From NCBI GenBank assembly GCA_013396995.1, contig VWZP01008106.1, positions 362,025 through 426,024 on the forward strand: DNA of 64,000 nucleotides, written 5' to 3'. Below are positions 1 through 11,088 of this stretch, in pieces. A program made the position numbers and the translations under genes. Below the pieces are notes generated by a model. It saw only the letters and a list, made by a program, of their open reading frames with translations. It had not been told where the DNA came from and made no database searches. The DNA comes from Dicaeum eximium (Eukaryota > Chordata > Aves > Passeriformes > Dicaeidae). Each line of letters opens with the position of its first letter. The stretch's first letter is position 1.

Positions 1-86
1 AATATATTATATTACATATAAAATATATATTTATATATCTTATATATAACATTAAATATATTTTATATTATATATTATATATTATT

Positions 87-669
87 ATGATGTATTATAT
101 TTTATTGTAATATATATTATATATTATGCTGCATAATATCTATATTATATATAATATAGATATAAATTATATATCTATATGATATTGATATATCTATGTT
201 ATACAGATATATATAATGGATATATATATTTCTAATAGATAACAGAGCTTATGCATATATGTAAACATATCCAAGTATCCATATATACACATGAGCACAG
301 ACTCACAGCTATCTGTAGCCATGGACACATGTGCATGATGTGGATGATGACTACAGGAGGTAATTGTATGCCATGGAGTGATGGAGGGTGTGTGCAGTGG
401 GTGTGTGCNAGTGATGGAGGGTGTGTGCAGTGGCATGGATGCATAAGGAAAACCATGACATATCTCTATATATGTATCCACACATATATGCACACATATA
501 TATATATGTATGTATGTATAGAAACACAGATATATGTATAAATATATATTAAAGCTTACATAAATATAGATATGTACATATGTTTATATGTACATGTCTA
601 TATATATGTGTATATACATGTATACACACACACATTTTTTATTTATCTATCTCTATCTATCTATATCTA
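87..669 (+). repeat. Direct duplication, copy 1 (likely assembly duplicate)
   Basis: This stretch recurs at 671-1233. The offset is 584 bases in the first part and 564 after about position 430. The copies differ mainly around 334-430, where this one has a single-N join and an extra GTGTGTGC-type segment. It stops inside the CTAT microsatellite exactly at the N at 670, as expected for two alleles or contig ends placed in series. Confidence 0.8.
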
Positions 670-670
670 N

Positions 671-1233
671 ATGATGTATTATATTTTATTGTAATATATA
701 TTATATATTATGCTGCATAATATCTATATTATATATAATATAGATATAAATTATATATCTATATGATATTGATATATCTATGTTATACAGATATATATAA
801 TGGATATATATATTTCTAATAGATAACAGAGCTTATGCATATATGTAAACATATCCAAGTATCCATATATACACATGAGCACAGACTCACAGCTATCTGT
901 AGCCATGGACACATGTGCACCTGTGTGTGTTTCTATGGATGATGACTACAGGAGTAGTACTTGTATGCCATGGAGTGATGGAGGGTGTGTGCAGTGGCAT
1001 GGATGCATAAGGAAAACCATGACATATCTCTATATATGTATCCACACATATATGCACACATATATATATATGTATGTATGTATAGAAACACAGATATATG
1101 TATAAATATATATTAAAGCTTACATAAATATAGATATGTACATATGTTTATATGTACATGTCTATATATATGTGTATATACATGTATACACACACACATT
1201 TTTTATTTATCTATCTCTATCTATCTATATCTA
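671..1233 (+). repeat. Direct duplication, copy 2
   Basis: This is the second copy of 87-669. It begins right after the N at 670 and, unlike copy 1, runs on through the full tetranucleotide array. It is probably the more complete version of the locus. Confidence 0.8.
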
Positions 1234-1239
1234 TCTATC

Positions 1240-1313
<74 letters not shown>

Positions 1314-1350
1314 AATCAATCAATCATCTATCATCTATCATCTCTATCTA

Positions 1351-1389
<39 letters not shown>

Positions 1390-1392
1390 ATA
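1208..1392 (+). repeat. (CTAT)n microsatellite
   Basis: A long CTAT array is interrupted by a short CAAT/CATC segment near 1312-1345 and then resumes. The array explains the overlapping reading frames rich in Ser, Ile, Tyr and Leu. Confidence 0.95.
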
Positions 1393-1600
1393 TATACACA
1401 CACGTTGGACTCCACAATTTTTGGAGGTCTTCCCTAACCTAAATGATTCTGGGATTATGTATATATATATATATCTCTGTACATTTGTACACATATATCT
1501 AAATGTGTACACATTCATACATATACACATATACATACATGTTCACATTTATAAATAGCAATTTATAGCAATATATATGCATATATCTGTATAAACACAC

Positions 1601-3490
1601 ATGCACACGTGTGTATGTGTATACAGAAGCGTGTCTGTGTGCCCATAGGTGTGTTCTCACACGTGTGTCTGTGTGTGCACACCCTGACACCCAGGTGTGT
1701 GCACACCTTTATAACGTGTTGGGCTCTGTGCCCCGGGGCTGGGGGCTGTGTCTGTGGGTGTGTGTGAGGCCCTCACCAGGACACAGCCCCAGAGCAGCCC
1801 ATTCTGCAGCTCTGGATCTCTCCCTGCACCATGAGGAGCTTTGGGCTGTTGTGGAAGGAGTGGACCCCCTCACTGTCAGAGCCCCCTGAAGATCCTCACC
1901 TGCTGCCACCCACCCCAGGGGACATCGACGGCTCCTGCTGCCTGTATTGACCTCCCATCAGCCAATTTGTAGGGCCCATTTGTCTCCCTCCTTCAATAAA
2001 CCCCGTGAAGGACATCCTGGGCTGGGGCACGTCACTGTGCCGTGTCCCCGTGTCCCCAGGGAGCCGTGTGGGTGCTCCTCAAACACCCCCAAAACAAATG
2101 GGCTTTGGATGGCTGCGAGGCAGCGGCCCCAGCACCCCGCGGCCATCGATCGCTCGCTCCGCCGAGCGCGCTGCACGAGGAACAAACAAATTGTTTTCCA
2201 ATTTCTGCCCTTAATGGCTCAATCTGGACCAAATGAGCCGTCAGGGTGATGGGGACACGGTGGCCGCTCCCTGCAGGGCCACGGGCGTGGCATCACCCTG
2301 ACGCAGGTTTGTCACCGGGCCTGTGGGCGTTCCCTGGGCCCTTCTCCAGGCGGACAAAGGCCGAGCTGGAGGATAGACCAAGCCCCCCTGCCCCTACCTG
2401 CCTGGGGCCAGCTGTCCTGGCAGTGGCCAAATCTGCCAGCAGGCTGGCAAGTCCAGCAGGCTGTCACCCGGGCTGGGCAGGCTCTGACACACGAGGGCCA
2501 CGGGAACTCTTGGTGCAGCCACAGCCGAGCAGAGACTGGGCTGTGTCAGTTGTGGGCACAAACACACAACCCTCGTGTGAATGCTGGCTTGGCACTGTCA
2601 CCACCTGCTCTTGATGTGCAGGGCTGGTCACCTGTGTGCCAGCAGGGCTGGAGGTCACTGCAAGGGTCAGGCAGGGCTGGAGGTCACTCCAAGGGATGGG
2701 CAGGGCTGGAGGTCACCCTCAGTGCACTCGCAGCTGCTTTGCATAATTGCAGCAATTTGGTTTCCAAGAGCAAAGTCTCCCGGGAAAGTGGCAGTGAACT
2801 CAGCGCTCCTGAGCAGCACGTGGGAGATGGGGTCACTGTGGCAGTGGATCAAGAGCCAGGACCTGCTCTGGGGGCTGCCAGGAGCAGGAGCAGTGACCAG
2901 GACACCCCGGCCCTCCCTACTGCAGGACAGCTGGGCTGGGGCAGAGGGAGAGAAACCCAGGGAGTCCCTCTGCACTCTCTGGGATCTCAGTGCATTTCAC
3001 CCTGCTCTTGTGCCAGAGGCACCTGCCAGCCCCCAGAACCATTGCTGCCCTCAGCCAGAGCATTTTACTGAGATTTCGTTCTTGCTTTCTGAGCTTGAGC
3101 TCAGAAAGTAAAGAGAGCACTAAGCCCCTGACCTGTGGGGGAGCTCGACCCGGGGGGCAGCGCCTCCTCCTCCTCCCCAGAGCAGTTTTTGGGAAGCGGA
3201 AGCGCTGACCCTGCCCACGGGACCGACAGGAACACGACGAGCACAGGAGCCGGCTCGAGGTCAGAGCTGGGCAGGAACGACTCAGGACCCACCCACTCCT
3301 CGGCTTTCCCTCAGCTCCCAGCAGGAGCAGCACAGACGGCACCAAGGGAACTTCCTCTCCTTTGGTGGGCCAGAGCAGGGGCAGCCCCCAGGACAGGGAG
3401 TCCCACAGGCCCCTGAGCACTGAGGCTGTGCCAGTGCTGGCAAGAGGAGAAGGGGCTTTGGCCCCTGGGAGCGATGGAACCCACCACGCA
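1601..3490. other. Spacer downstream of EIF1, no gene recognised
   Basis: GC-rich sequence with short frames on both strands that have no domain, no convincing splice structure and no family resemblance. In mammals the gastrin gene follows EIF1 on this side. I looked for the Trp-Met-Asp-Phe-Gly amidation signature of gastrin/CCK and did not see it. A 29-bp repeat lies at 2642-2718. Confidence 0.6.
2642..2718 (+). repeat. 29-bp tandem repeat, about 2.6 copies
   Basis: Copies start at 2642, 2671 and 2700, each opening with GCAGGGCTGGAGGTCAC. Two or three substitutions separate the first two copies. Confidence 0.8.
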
Positions 3491-3509
3491 CGGGCTTTTG
3501 AAAACCGGT

Positions 3510-3515
3510 TTTATT
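3510..3515 (-). terminator. EIF1: Distal poly(A) signal candidate for EIF1
   Basis: TTTATT on the plus strand reads AATAAA on the minus strand, about 640 bases past the EIF1 stop codon. Its use would give a 3' UTR of roughly 0.65 kb. The proximal candidate at 3999-4004 is the alternative. Confidence 0.5.
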
Positions 3516-3998
3516 TAAATAACTTTAAATACATTACAATCCAACATTAGAAATGAAACCAAAGCTGTGTTACTGCACAGGGTGCGAGGCAGCTACAGGG
3601 ATGCTCCTTCTGTTAGTCCAACATCGAGCCCTTGTCACAAGCTTAACCCAGGGGACATTTCCTCCACGTACCTGGCACCTCAGGGCTCCCAGGTACCAGC
3701 ACCTGGAGCGCAGCCATCCGGCCTCCAGGTCACTCTTGTGTCACTCCTTCCAAGCCAGGCTTCCCCAGAGAGATCCCTCTGCCTGCAGGAGCCAGCACTG
3801 CCCAGAGGGACAGCACCTGCCCTGCAGCAGGCAGGACACGATTCCCCTGTCAGGATGGAAGTGCAGCCGGACTGAGGAGCCATCAGGACAGGCTGAGTCC
3901 CTGGGCTTAGCTGAACTTGTGACTTCAGGCTGGATGGAGCCCGTGTTAGCTCTGGGAAATGAGGGACAGGCAGACGAGATAGCATGGGCTCGTGTCAG

Positions 3999-4004
3999 TT
4001 TATT
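3999..4004 (-). terminator. EIF1: Proximal poly(A) signal candidate for EIF1
   Basis: AATAAA on the minus strand about 155 bases after the EIF1 stop codon. It could produce a short 3' UTR isoform. Which signal is used cannot be decided from sequence alone. Confidence 0.5.
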
Positions 4005-4155
4005 ACATCACCAATTACAACAGTCCAGACTCAACAGTGGACCCAAGATCGTTACATTACACAAACCGGCTGGTTTTAAACTTATGACAAGGGACAGGTG
4101 GGAATTTCATGGTAAGGATATCTTCTTGCATAAAGCTCCAGCGGCCCACAGGCAC

Positions 4156-5010
4156 TTAGAACCCGTGGACTTTCAGCTGGTCGTCTTTAGCCAGTCCAAT
4201 CTGCAAGACACAAAATGCATTCACAGCATGGGGTGATGCCCGTGCACATCCAACACTGCCCCCAGCCAGGCACCCGTGGGCATTTGGCAAACCCGTGTGG
4301 ATTTCTGGAGGTGCCCTACCTCCACGAGGAACTGGCAGATGTTCTTGCGCTGGTCACCCTGCAACTGAATCACTTCTCCATACTCGGGGTGCTCAATTAC
4401 AGTACCATTGCAGGCAAATTTCTGCACCGAAAACACAAAAACTTCATTAACCCGACATAAACACCCCCAGTGGGCGCAGCTGCCGCTCCCTGAGCCCCGA
4501 ATCCCCACCTTCTTGAAGGCCTTCACCAGTTTCTTTTTATCGTAGTCATCCGCGATGCCCTGGACTGTGGTGAGGGTCTTCCTGCCGTTGCGCTGCTGGA
4601 TCCTTATATGGATGTAGTCCTCAGTGCCGGCCGGGAGCAGGTCATCACCCTTACTTGCATCCGCAAAGGGGTCTGCGGGGAGCGCCGTCAGGCCCCGCCC
4701 CGCCGCCGCGCCATTGGCCGCCGCGCCCGCCCATCACGCCAGAGACACGCCCCATTGGCCCCCGCGCCCGTCAGTCACACGTCGGCCCCGCCCCCACGTG
4801 CCCGCAAGTCTCGCCCCTGCCGCCACCCCATTGGCTGCCGCGCCCGTCAGTCAGGTCTGGGCTCCGCCTCCGCCCCCCCGCGGCTGACGCAACCGGGCCC
4901 GGAATAGCAACTGCGCCACGGGGCGGGGCCGGGGCGGGGCCCGCGCGCTCCCCCGGCCCCAGCGCACAAAGGGCCTCACCGAAGGGCTGGAGGTTCTGGA
5001 TAGCGGACAT
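4156..5010 (-). CDS. EIF1: Eukaryotic translation initiation factor 1 (eIF1/SUI1)
   Basis: eIF1 binds the 40S subunit near the P site, keeps the scanning complex open and enforces AUG selection; it is released on start-codon recognition. Four coding exons on the minus strand, 5010-4980, 4672-4509, 4421-4320 and 4200-4156, join in frame with GT-AG introns. They give exactly 113 aa, the usual vertebrate length. The protein opens MSAIQNLQPF, carries the SUI1 domain (about residues 30-105) with QRNGRKTLTTVQGI and KKFACNGTVIEHPEYGEVIQ, and ends LAKDDQLKVHGF. I recognise it as the vertebrate ortholog; one visible difference is Ile for Val just before GLAKDDQ. The start lies in a CpG island behind a TATA promoter. 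The gene stands head-to-head with the keratin array, as EIF1 does with KRT17 in mammals. Confidence 0.98.
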
Positions 5011-5345
5011 ACGATACGCTTCCCTTCCCTCGGCGGAGGCGGCGGCGGCGGCGACGGGGGCGGCTCTGGCGGCGGGAGCGGCTCTGGGCGGAGGATGCTC
5101 TCGCAGCGGCGGCTCGAGGCAGTGTCAGGGGGGCGGGACTGCCGCCGACAGCTTATATACCGCCCCGCGTGACGTCATCGCGCACGGCGAACGAGGGCGA
5201 TGATTGGCCGCCGCGCGGGGGCGTCAGGACGCGTCGGGCGCGGGGGGAGCGGGGCGCATGCGCGGGAGGGGGGCTCGGCAGCGCGCGGGGCGGCGCGTGC
5301 GCAGTGCGGGGCCTGGGCCGGGGCCGCCACCCCCGGGACCCCTCA
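4680..5345. promoter_or_regulatory. CpG island over EIF1 promoter, exon 1 and intron 1
   Basis: Sequence is very GC- and CpG-rich, with many GGGCGG/CCGCCC-type boxes, covering the EIF1 promoter, first exon and first intron. Intron 1 also has three ATTGG elements (CCAAT on the minus strand) at 4713, 4754 and 4830. Each is followed by a similar CCGCGCCCG segment. An E-box CACGTG lies at 4795-4800. A housekeeping promoter is expected here. Confidence 0.85.
5151..5207 (-). promoter_or_regulatory. EIF1: EIF1 core promoter: TATA, CRE, CCAAT
   Basis: Read on the minus strand, a TATATAAGC box occupies 5159-5151, which predicts a start site near 5125. The palindromic cAMP response element TGACGTCA is at 5170-5177. 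A CCAAT box (ATTGG on plus) is at 5203-5207, about 75-80 bases before the predicted start. The spacing is classical for a strong TATA-dependent promoter and suggests CREB/ATF and NF-Y input. Confidence 0.8.
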
Positions 5346-5680
5346 GGGCCCCTCAGCCGCTCCCGAGACCCCCGGGCGGCCCCAAATCCGCACGGGACAC
5401 CCCAAATCCCCCTGGGACACCCACAAAATACCCCCGTGAACCACAGAACACTCCCCGGGACCACTCAAACACCCTCCAAAGAACGCGGTACGCCCCGAAA
5501 CCCTCACGGGGGCCCCAAATTCCCTCCTGCCCTCGCAGATTTTCTTGGGACCCTCCAACCCTCCGTGAAACACCCTTGTTATGCTGCACAAAACCTCTCC
5601 GGGACCCCCAAACTTTCCCAGGAGCCCCAAAATTCCTCAACCCCTCCTGCACTTCTCTGAAATCTCCTTGAGGCCCTCAA

Positions 5681-6021
5681 ACTCCGTCCAGTATCTCTTT
5701 GGGACCCTGTAATTCCCTCCAATATCCCTTTGGGACCCTCTAACTCCCTCCAGTATCTCTTTGGGACCCTGTAACTCCCTCCAATTTCCTTTTTAGACCC
5801 TCAAACTCCCTCCAATTTCCTTTTTAGACCCTCAAACTCCCTCCAATTTCCCTTTGGGACCCTCTAACTCCCTCCAATTTCCCTTTGGGACCCTCAAACT
5901 CCCTCCAGTATCTCTTTGGGACCCTGTAACTCCCTCCAGTATCCCTCTGGGACCCTCAAACTCCCTCCAATTTCCTTTTGGGACCCTCAAACTCCCTCCA
6001 GTATCCCTTTGGGACCCTCTA
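5681..6021 (+). repeat. 31-bp minisatellite, 11 copies
   Basis: Eleven contiguous 31-base units fill exactly 341 bases. Each has the form ACTCCCTCC-A-(G/T)TAT/TTTC-...-GGGACCCT(G/C)(T/A)A. Two central units carry TTTAGACCCT in place of TTGGGACCCT. Degenerate relatives extend back to about 5380. The unit length is not a multiple of three, so frames through it are artefacts. Confidence 0.95.
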
Positions 6022-9000
6022 AAGACCGATCCCCTGCCCTGCTGGCCCCTCAGTGGTCCCACATTTTCCAGCCGTGCTGGCCATGGCTGCAGGAGCCACG
6101 GGCAGCCGAGAGCTCCCTGCCCCTTCCCAACCCTGAGTCCGTCACATCAATCCAGCCTGGAGCCGTCTGGGGCTCCTGTGGCCACTCCAGGTGTTTCCTT
6201 GGCCACTCCAGGTGTTTCTTGGCCACCCCGTGTGTGTGGGGAGGCCCCTGTGCTGCATCTCCCGGGGTCAGGAAGATGCAGCGATCTCACGCCCCAGCCT
6301 GGTGTTACGAATAAAATTAAAGGTTTCTGTTGCATTCCTGTTCATCTTTTACCTGTTTGTATACCTACCTGCTCTTGTTAAACGCCTGTTCATGCTCCAG
6401 TTAATGTACTCACTTTTATTGTTTCAAATGCCCATNGGGCAGGAGCTACCATGGAGGAGCAAGCCAGGCACCCTGGCTTTAACTTAGAGGGCACCTAAGC
6501 AAGAAGACACCCCCAGAGCACCGAGCCAGCAGGAGCCTCGTGACGGTACCACGAGGACAGAGACTCCAGCCCTGCCACATGGGACAGGCCACAAACTCCT
6601 CCTGCTGCTCCTCAACCAAGTGGGAGCAGCAGCAGCAGGGCAGACCCCGAGCTTCCAGCCTGACAGAGCTGATCCTTAACAAAGGCCTTCCAAAGGAGAA
6701 TTTCTCCTGGCCCTATTTTATTTCAGAGTGACACGGCTGTGCCCGGCCCGGGGTGGCCTCGCTGAGCCTGGCACAGCCTGGCCATGGAGCAGTCCTGGGT
6801 CTGCTCCTGCTGGAGCTGCAGGCTGGGAACGCTCAGAGCTCAGCTGGATGTGGTTTGTCCCCAGGTTTGTCCCCAGGTTTGTCCCTGGCTGTCCCCACAG
6901 GTGCAGCATGCAGGGAAGTGCTGACAGACAGCAGGGTGCTGTCCCCAGGCTGCTGGCAGGGACATGCTCAGGGCACACGCAGTTCTGGGGCTCTGCTGCC
7001 GAGGGAAGCGCTGAAGTGTCACCAGAATCTGACAGGAAAGGAAGGTTTTTCTCTTGAAACGAGTGAAATGAATCCCCTGGCACTTACTGCGCCTCAGGTC
7101 AGTCTGGCAGGCCTTGGTAAAGCTCAGCCTGTGCAGGGCGAGCTCAGTTCCTTTTGCTGTCTGTCCTGAGCGCTGGCCCACCTCAGCCTGGCTCCTGGGG
7201 GGTCCCAAAGGCCTGGCTGGGCCAGCACATCCCAGTAACCCCGGTCATGGTGCTTGGGAAGGGGCACTCCTGTCCTTTTGTAGTGATCTTGAGAGTCAGC
7301 TCAGGAGGGCAGTGAGCCCAAAGGGGCCCGAACCAGGGTGCAGCTGATCTCAGCTTTAATCCTGTTCCTGAGTCCTAATTTTCAACACTGGCTCGCAGTG
7401 TTAGGACTGAGCTGCTCAACATGGCCATTCCATGGCTTTCCATGGATAAACCCCCCAAAGTGGCAGGGGGCTCAGCCAGCATGGGGGCTGCTGGCACAGG
7501 AACATCACATCCCGCTCGGGGACGTGCTGCGGGGGCTAAAAATCCCCTGAGACTCCAGATCCAAAGAACAGCAAATCTCTGACGATGAACGGGGTCAAAA
7601 GGCACCCTGTAAATGTAGACAGAGCGTGAGCTCTCCTCTGGGAGCGGGTTAGAGCCGCACAAGGAGCAGGAACATCACCCTGGGGGGCCCAGGGCTGGCT
7701 GGGCTGCAGCTCCTCAGCTCGGTTTGGGCCCCCTGCAGCCCCAGCTCCTGTGTAGGTGTTCCTGCCCTGCTTGGGAGCCACCTCTGGGTTTGACAGGTTA
7801 TTGGCAGCTGGGTGCTGCCATCTGCGGCTCTGGCAGACGCCACGTGGGTCGGGTGTTGCATCATTCTTGGGGGTTTTATTTCAGATAAAGGCAAATGGTT
7901 TCTCTTGCACCGGGCAGAGGGAATTGTTTGCGTTGCTGTGTTTGTGTCTCTCTGGTGTTTGTGAAGCATCTGTTTCTTCTGTGTGTGACAGATCAGCTGG
8001 ACAACCAGCTGAAATTTTTGTAAGAATATGTATTTGCTCCATGACCACCACGAACAAGCAGATGGTTCTTCTCTCTCCTCTTTTTCTGATCAGATTTTCC
8101 TCCTCTCCCAGAGAAGGAGCTGTCTCTAGCAGCCGCACGGTGGAGTAGCCAGACAGGAGAAGCAATTAGAAGTTTGCTCTCCATCTTTCTGCTGGAGGCA
8201 TTTCCAAGTCCTCACTGCAGCCAAAGGGCTGCTCTTCATATTCCACACCAAATACTCGAGCAGAGCCATGGGTACCTTCAGCCTGATGTCAGCTCTGGGC
8301 AGACTGGCCCCGCTGCTGAGCCAGGATACCCCAGAGAGTCGATTTATCAGTGTCACTTCTGATTTGCACAGTCCACACGACACATCCTGATTGTGTCCTC
8401 ACCACTGGGCCCCCAGAGCCTTTGGTCCAACACCAGAAGAAGCGAGTGTGTGTCAGACACCAGAGCTGAACCCACCACTGGTGAGGGCTGTCAGGGGAGT
8501 GTCAACGTCCGATTTTCGCTGGGAGCAGCATTCAGAGCTGGCACCTGCAGTCATGAGTGGCTTTGGCTGGGCCCCGAGGCTGAGCCCCTGCACCCTCCTC
8601 CCCTGTGCCCGCCTTTGGGTGCTGCTCCGGACCTGTCGTGCCCGAGAAGAGCCGCTCCGGCTCCCCACGAGGTGGCAATGCCGCTCTCCTGCAGGAGCAG
8701 CAGCTCCGAGCTGCTGCCGCCTCCGTGCCCAGCGCCCGGCAGCCGGTCCAGTCTGTGCCCCCGGGCTGTGCGGGGGCTCCGTGGGGCCGTGGCCGTGCCA
8801 GGGCAGCTGGCAGAGGCTGCTCAGGGGCAGCAGGAGGAGCAGAGCCGCTATGTCCTGTGACACTTGTGCTGTCACTGCTCACTGGAAGGCATCGCAGTCG
8901 CGTCTGGGGATGCTCCTGGGGACCATTGTGCTCCTTGGCAGCGAGTGGCACTAGCGACCCTGCGACAAGGAAACGTGCAGGTGGTGAGGACAGGGTCTGC

Positions 9001-10957
9001 CCAGCAGCGGTGCCCCTGCCAGTCCCGGGGATCTCACGGGGAAGCGCTCCCTTGTACCCCTGAGTGTGTGCAGAGACAGACCCGGTGTGCTGCAGCTCAG
9101 GGCTGTGGGGGGGTCCTGCAGCAGCGGCCCTGGGGCTCCTGGAGGCTCTTGTTGGGCGACCAGCCTGTGCTTACTGCAGGTCTCTCTCCTTGTTGGGTCC
9201 TGCAAGGCTATTTCACCCTGTGCTCTGAGGTGGGGGGTCTTGGTGCCACCCCCAGTCCACCTGGGAAGTGCAGCAGAATGGAAGGAATCATCCTGGCGTT
9301 CGGCTTTGCTGCTTCTGCCGCAGCTCAGCAATGCCCTCCGGGCTGGGACATTCCTAGAAACCAGCTTTTCTCCTCCAACATCCTTCCTGCAGCCTCTGTG
9401 TGACTCTGTGTGGACGGGGATTCAGGATGAACTGGATGTTTGACGGATATTTGATCCCATTAATCAGTGCGGGCAGCCCTGACAGGCGTCAGCCCTGGTG
9501 ATTAACCTGCTCCTGGAAAGAGCAGCAGGGTGAGCCCGGCTGTCACGGGGCCAGAGGCGGTGCAGGGATTCCCTGATCGAGCCCTGCGTTCCCTTTCTTT
9601 ACACAACTATTCCTGGCATTCACATCCCACATTTGCAGACCCCGGGGTGTTGCGTGACCCGGCCGCTGCCCAGCCCCGGTCCCCGTGGGATGCTCGCTGT
9701 GCTCCCGGCTGCCGGACGCTCGGGATGTCACTGCACAGGGTGTGACACACATACAGAGGGTCCCGCACACAGCAAGGGCACATCCTGAACCCAGTGACCT
9801 CCAGGCACAGACGTGGCCCCGGGTGTGTTACAATCACTGCGTTTAAGGGTATTATTTATTCACCCTCCCTCGCACCGCTCAGCTCCCGCTTCCCCTGGCA
9901 GGGCCCCCACTCTCCCTCCTGTGACACCGCTGCTCTCCGCGAGGTGCCAGGAGAGCTCCAAGCACAGGCTGAGCCCGCCCGTGCTGCTGGTGCAGGTGAG
10001 CAGGAGCAGACCTGGGCCAGGTGAGCGGGCAGGGACCTGGCAGGGGCGATGGAGATGGAGCGACTCAGCCCTGTCCCTGCAGGCCGGTGCTGGGGAACTC
10101 TCTCAGGAGGTTCTCCGGGATCTTGGAGATGCCATGGGTTTGCTGCAGAGGAGGGGTGTCGTGCCCCTCCCCGGTCAGTTCCTGGGTCATTCCCATGGGC
10201 TCTCCCCTCCACCCATGGGGATTCCCTGGCCAGGGTCGATGCCCGGTGCAGACATCACTCCGTGCTCACATCGCAGGGAATGTCTCAAATAAACATCCAC
10301 TTTGTGGGGGTCACCGGGGTCCTGAGCTGGGGCCTTGGCATCAGCCTGGAGCAAATCTGACACGGGAACAGGGAGCACAAAGACCAGGAAGGGTGGGAGC
10401 AGCTCAGGGCTCTGCTCTGTATCAGACGCCTTCAGAAGCGCTGGGAGCCCCGGGAAGCACCGGCCCCTGCCCAGTGACAGGCAGCGGGTCCAGAGGGTTT
10501 TCTGCACTGGAAGGGCCCAGACCAGGCACGGAGGGCAGCTTGAGCAGCTGGGAGAGAGACAGGCACAGCCACGACACGATTTTCATTCCGTGTGCTGCTG
10601 GATTCGGGAGCTGGCGGCACCAGGCGCAGCCAGCGCGGGGCTGACTCAGAGCGTCGGCGCTGGGCTGTGCCAGGAGCAGGGATCATCCATCCCTGCACGG
10701 CAGCTCTGCCTCTCAGCCCCACACAGCCTGCTGGCACATGCCAAACGCGTCCTGCTCTGCTGTAGTTTGTCACACCTGGGCCGTGGGACACAGAACTGCT
10801 CCGGTGTCACAGAAAGGGGCAAAGGTACCAGGCTCAGCTCCCACAGTCCCCTCGCTGGCCAGCACAGCCAAGGAGCAGACTGGGACACAGCTGGGGACAC
10901 AACTCATGTCCCAGTGCTGCCCTGCACGGCCCCAGCCCTGCTCCACCCCTTCCCAAT
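6022..10957. other. GC-rich spacer between EIF1 and KRT17-like gene, no gene recognised
   Basis: Many short overlapping frames occur on both strands with no coherent exon series, domain or conserved motif. A single-N join sits at 6436, and a 12-bp repeat (GGTTTGTCCCCA, three copies) at 6852-6887. Nothing else is supported. Confidence 0.6.
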
Positions 10958-11088
10958 GCCCCATCCCTGGAAGTGTTCAAGGCCGGGTTGAATGGGGCTT
11001 AGAGCAACCTCATCTGGTGGAAGGGGGTGGAACTGGATGAGCTTCCCTTCCAACCAAAACCCTTCTGGGATTCCATGATTCTATGATC
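10958..11088 (+). mobile_element. CR1 LINE 3' fragment, sense orientation
   Basis: The sequence carries the CR1 3' end: CCCTGGAAGTGTTCAAGG, then the GGTTGAATGGGGCTT region, CTTCCAACC, and the terminal ATTCCATGATTCTATGAT octamer-type repeats near 11070-11085. It is 5'-truncated, as most avian CR1 copies are, and carries no coding sequence. Confidence 0.9.

Larger units (their letters stand above)
1..1600. repeat. AT-rich microsatellite and low-complexity tract
   Basis: The tract consists of TATA-type alternations, CA/TG runs and a long tetranucleotide run, with single-N joins at 410 and 670. No open frame resembles a protein. The short peptides that can be read here, rich in Ile, Tyr, Ser and Leu, are translations of simple repeats. 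Confidence 0.9.

Noticed and set aside
1136..1558. Frames of Ser-Ile-Tyr-Leu repeats
   Set aside because: Translation of the CTAT microsatellite.
1601..3490. Expected gastrin gene downstream of EIF1 by mammalian synteny
   Set aside because: No gastrin/CCK amidation motif or exon was seen in either strand; the gene may lie outside the window or have moved.
5854..6381. Open frame with repeated PSNSLQFPFGTLKLPPVSLWD-like peptides
   Set aside because: It is a translation of the 31-bp minisatellite. The period is not a multiple of three, so all frames give repetitive peptides.
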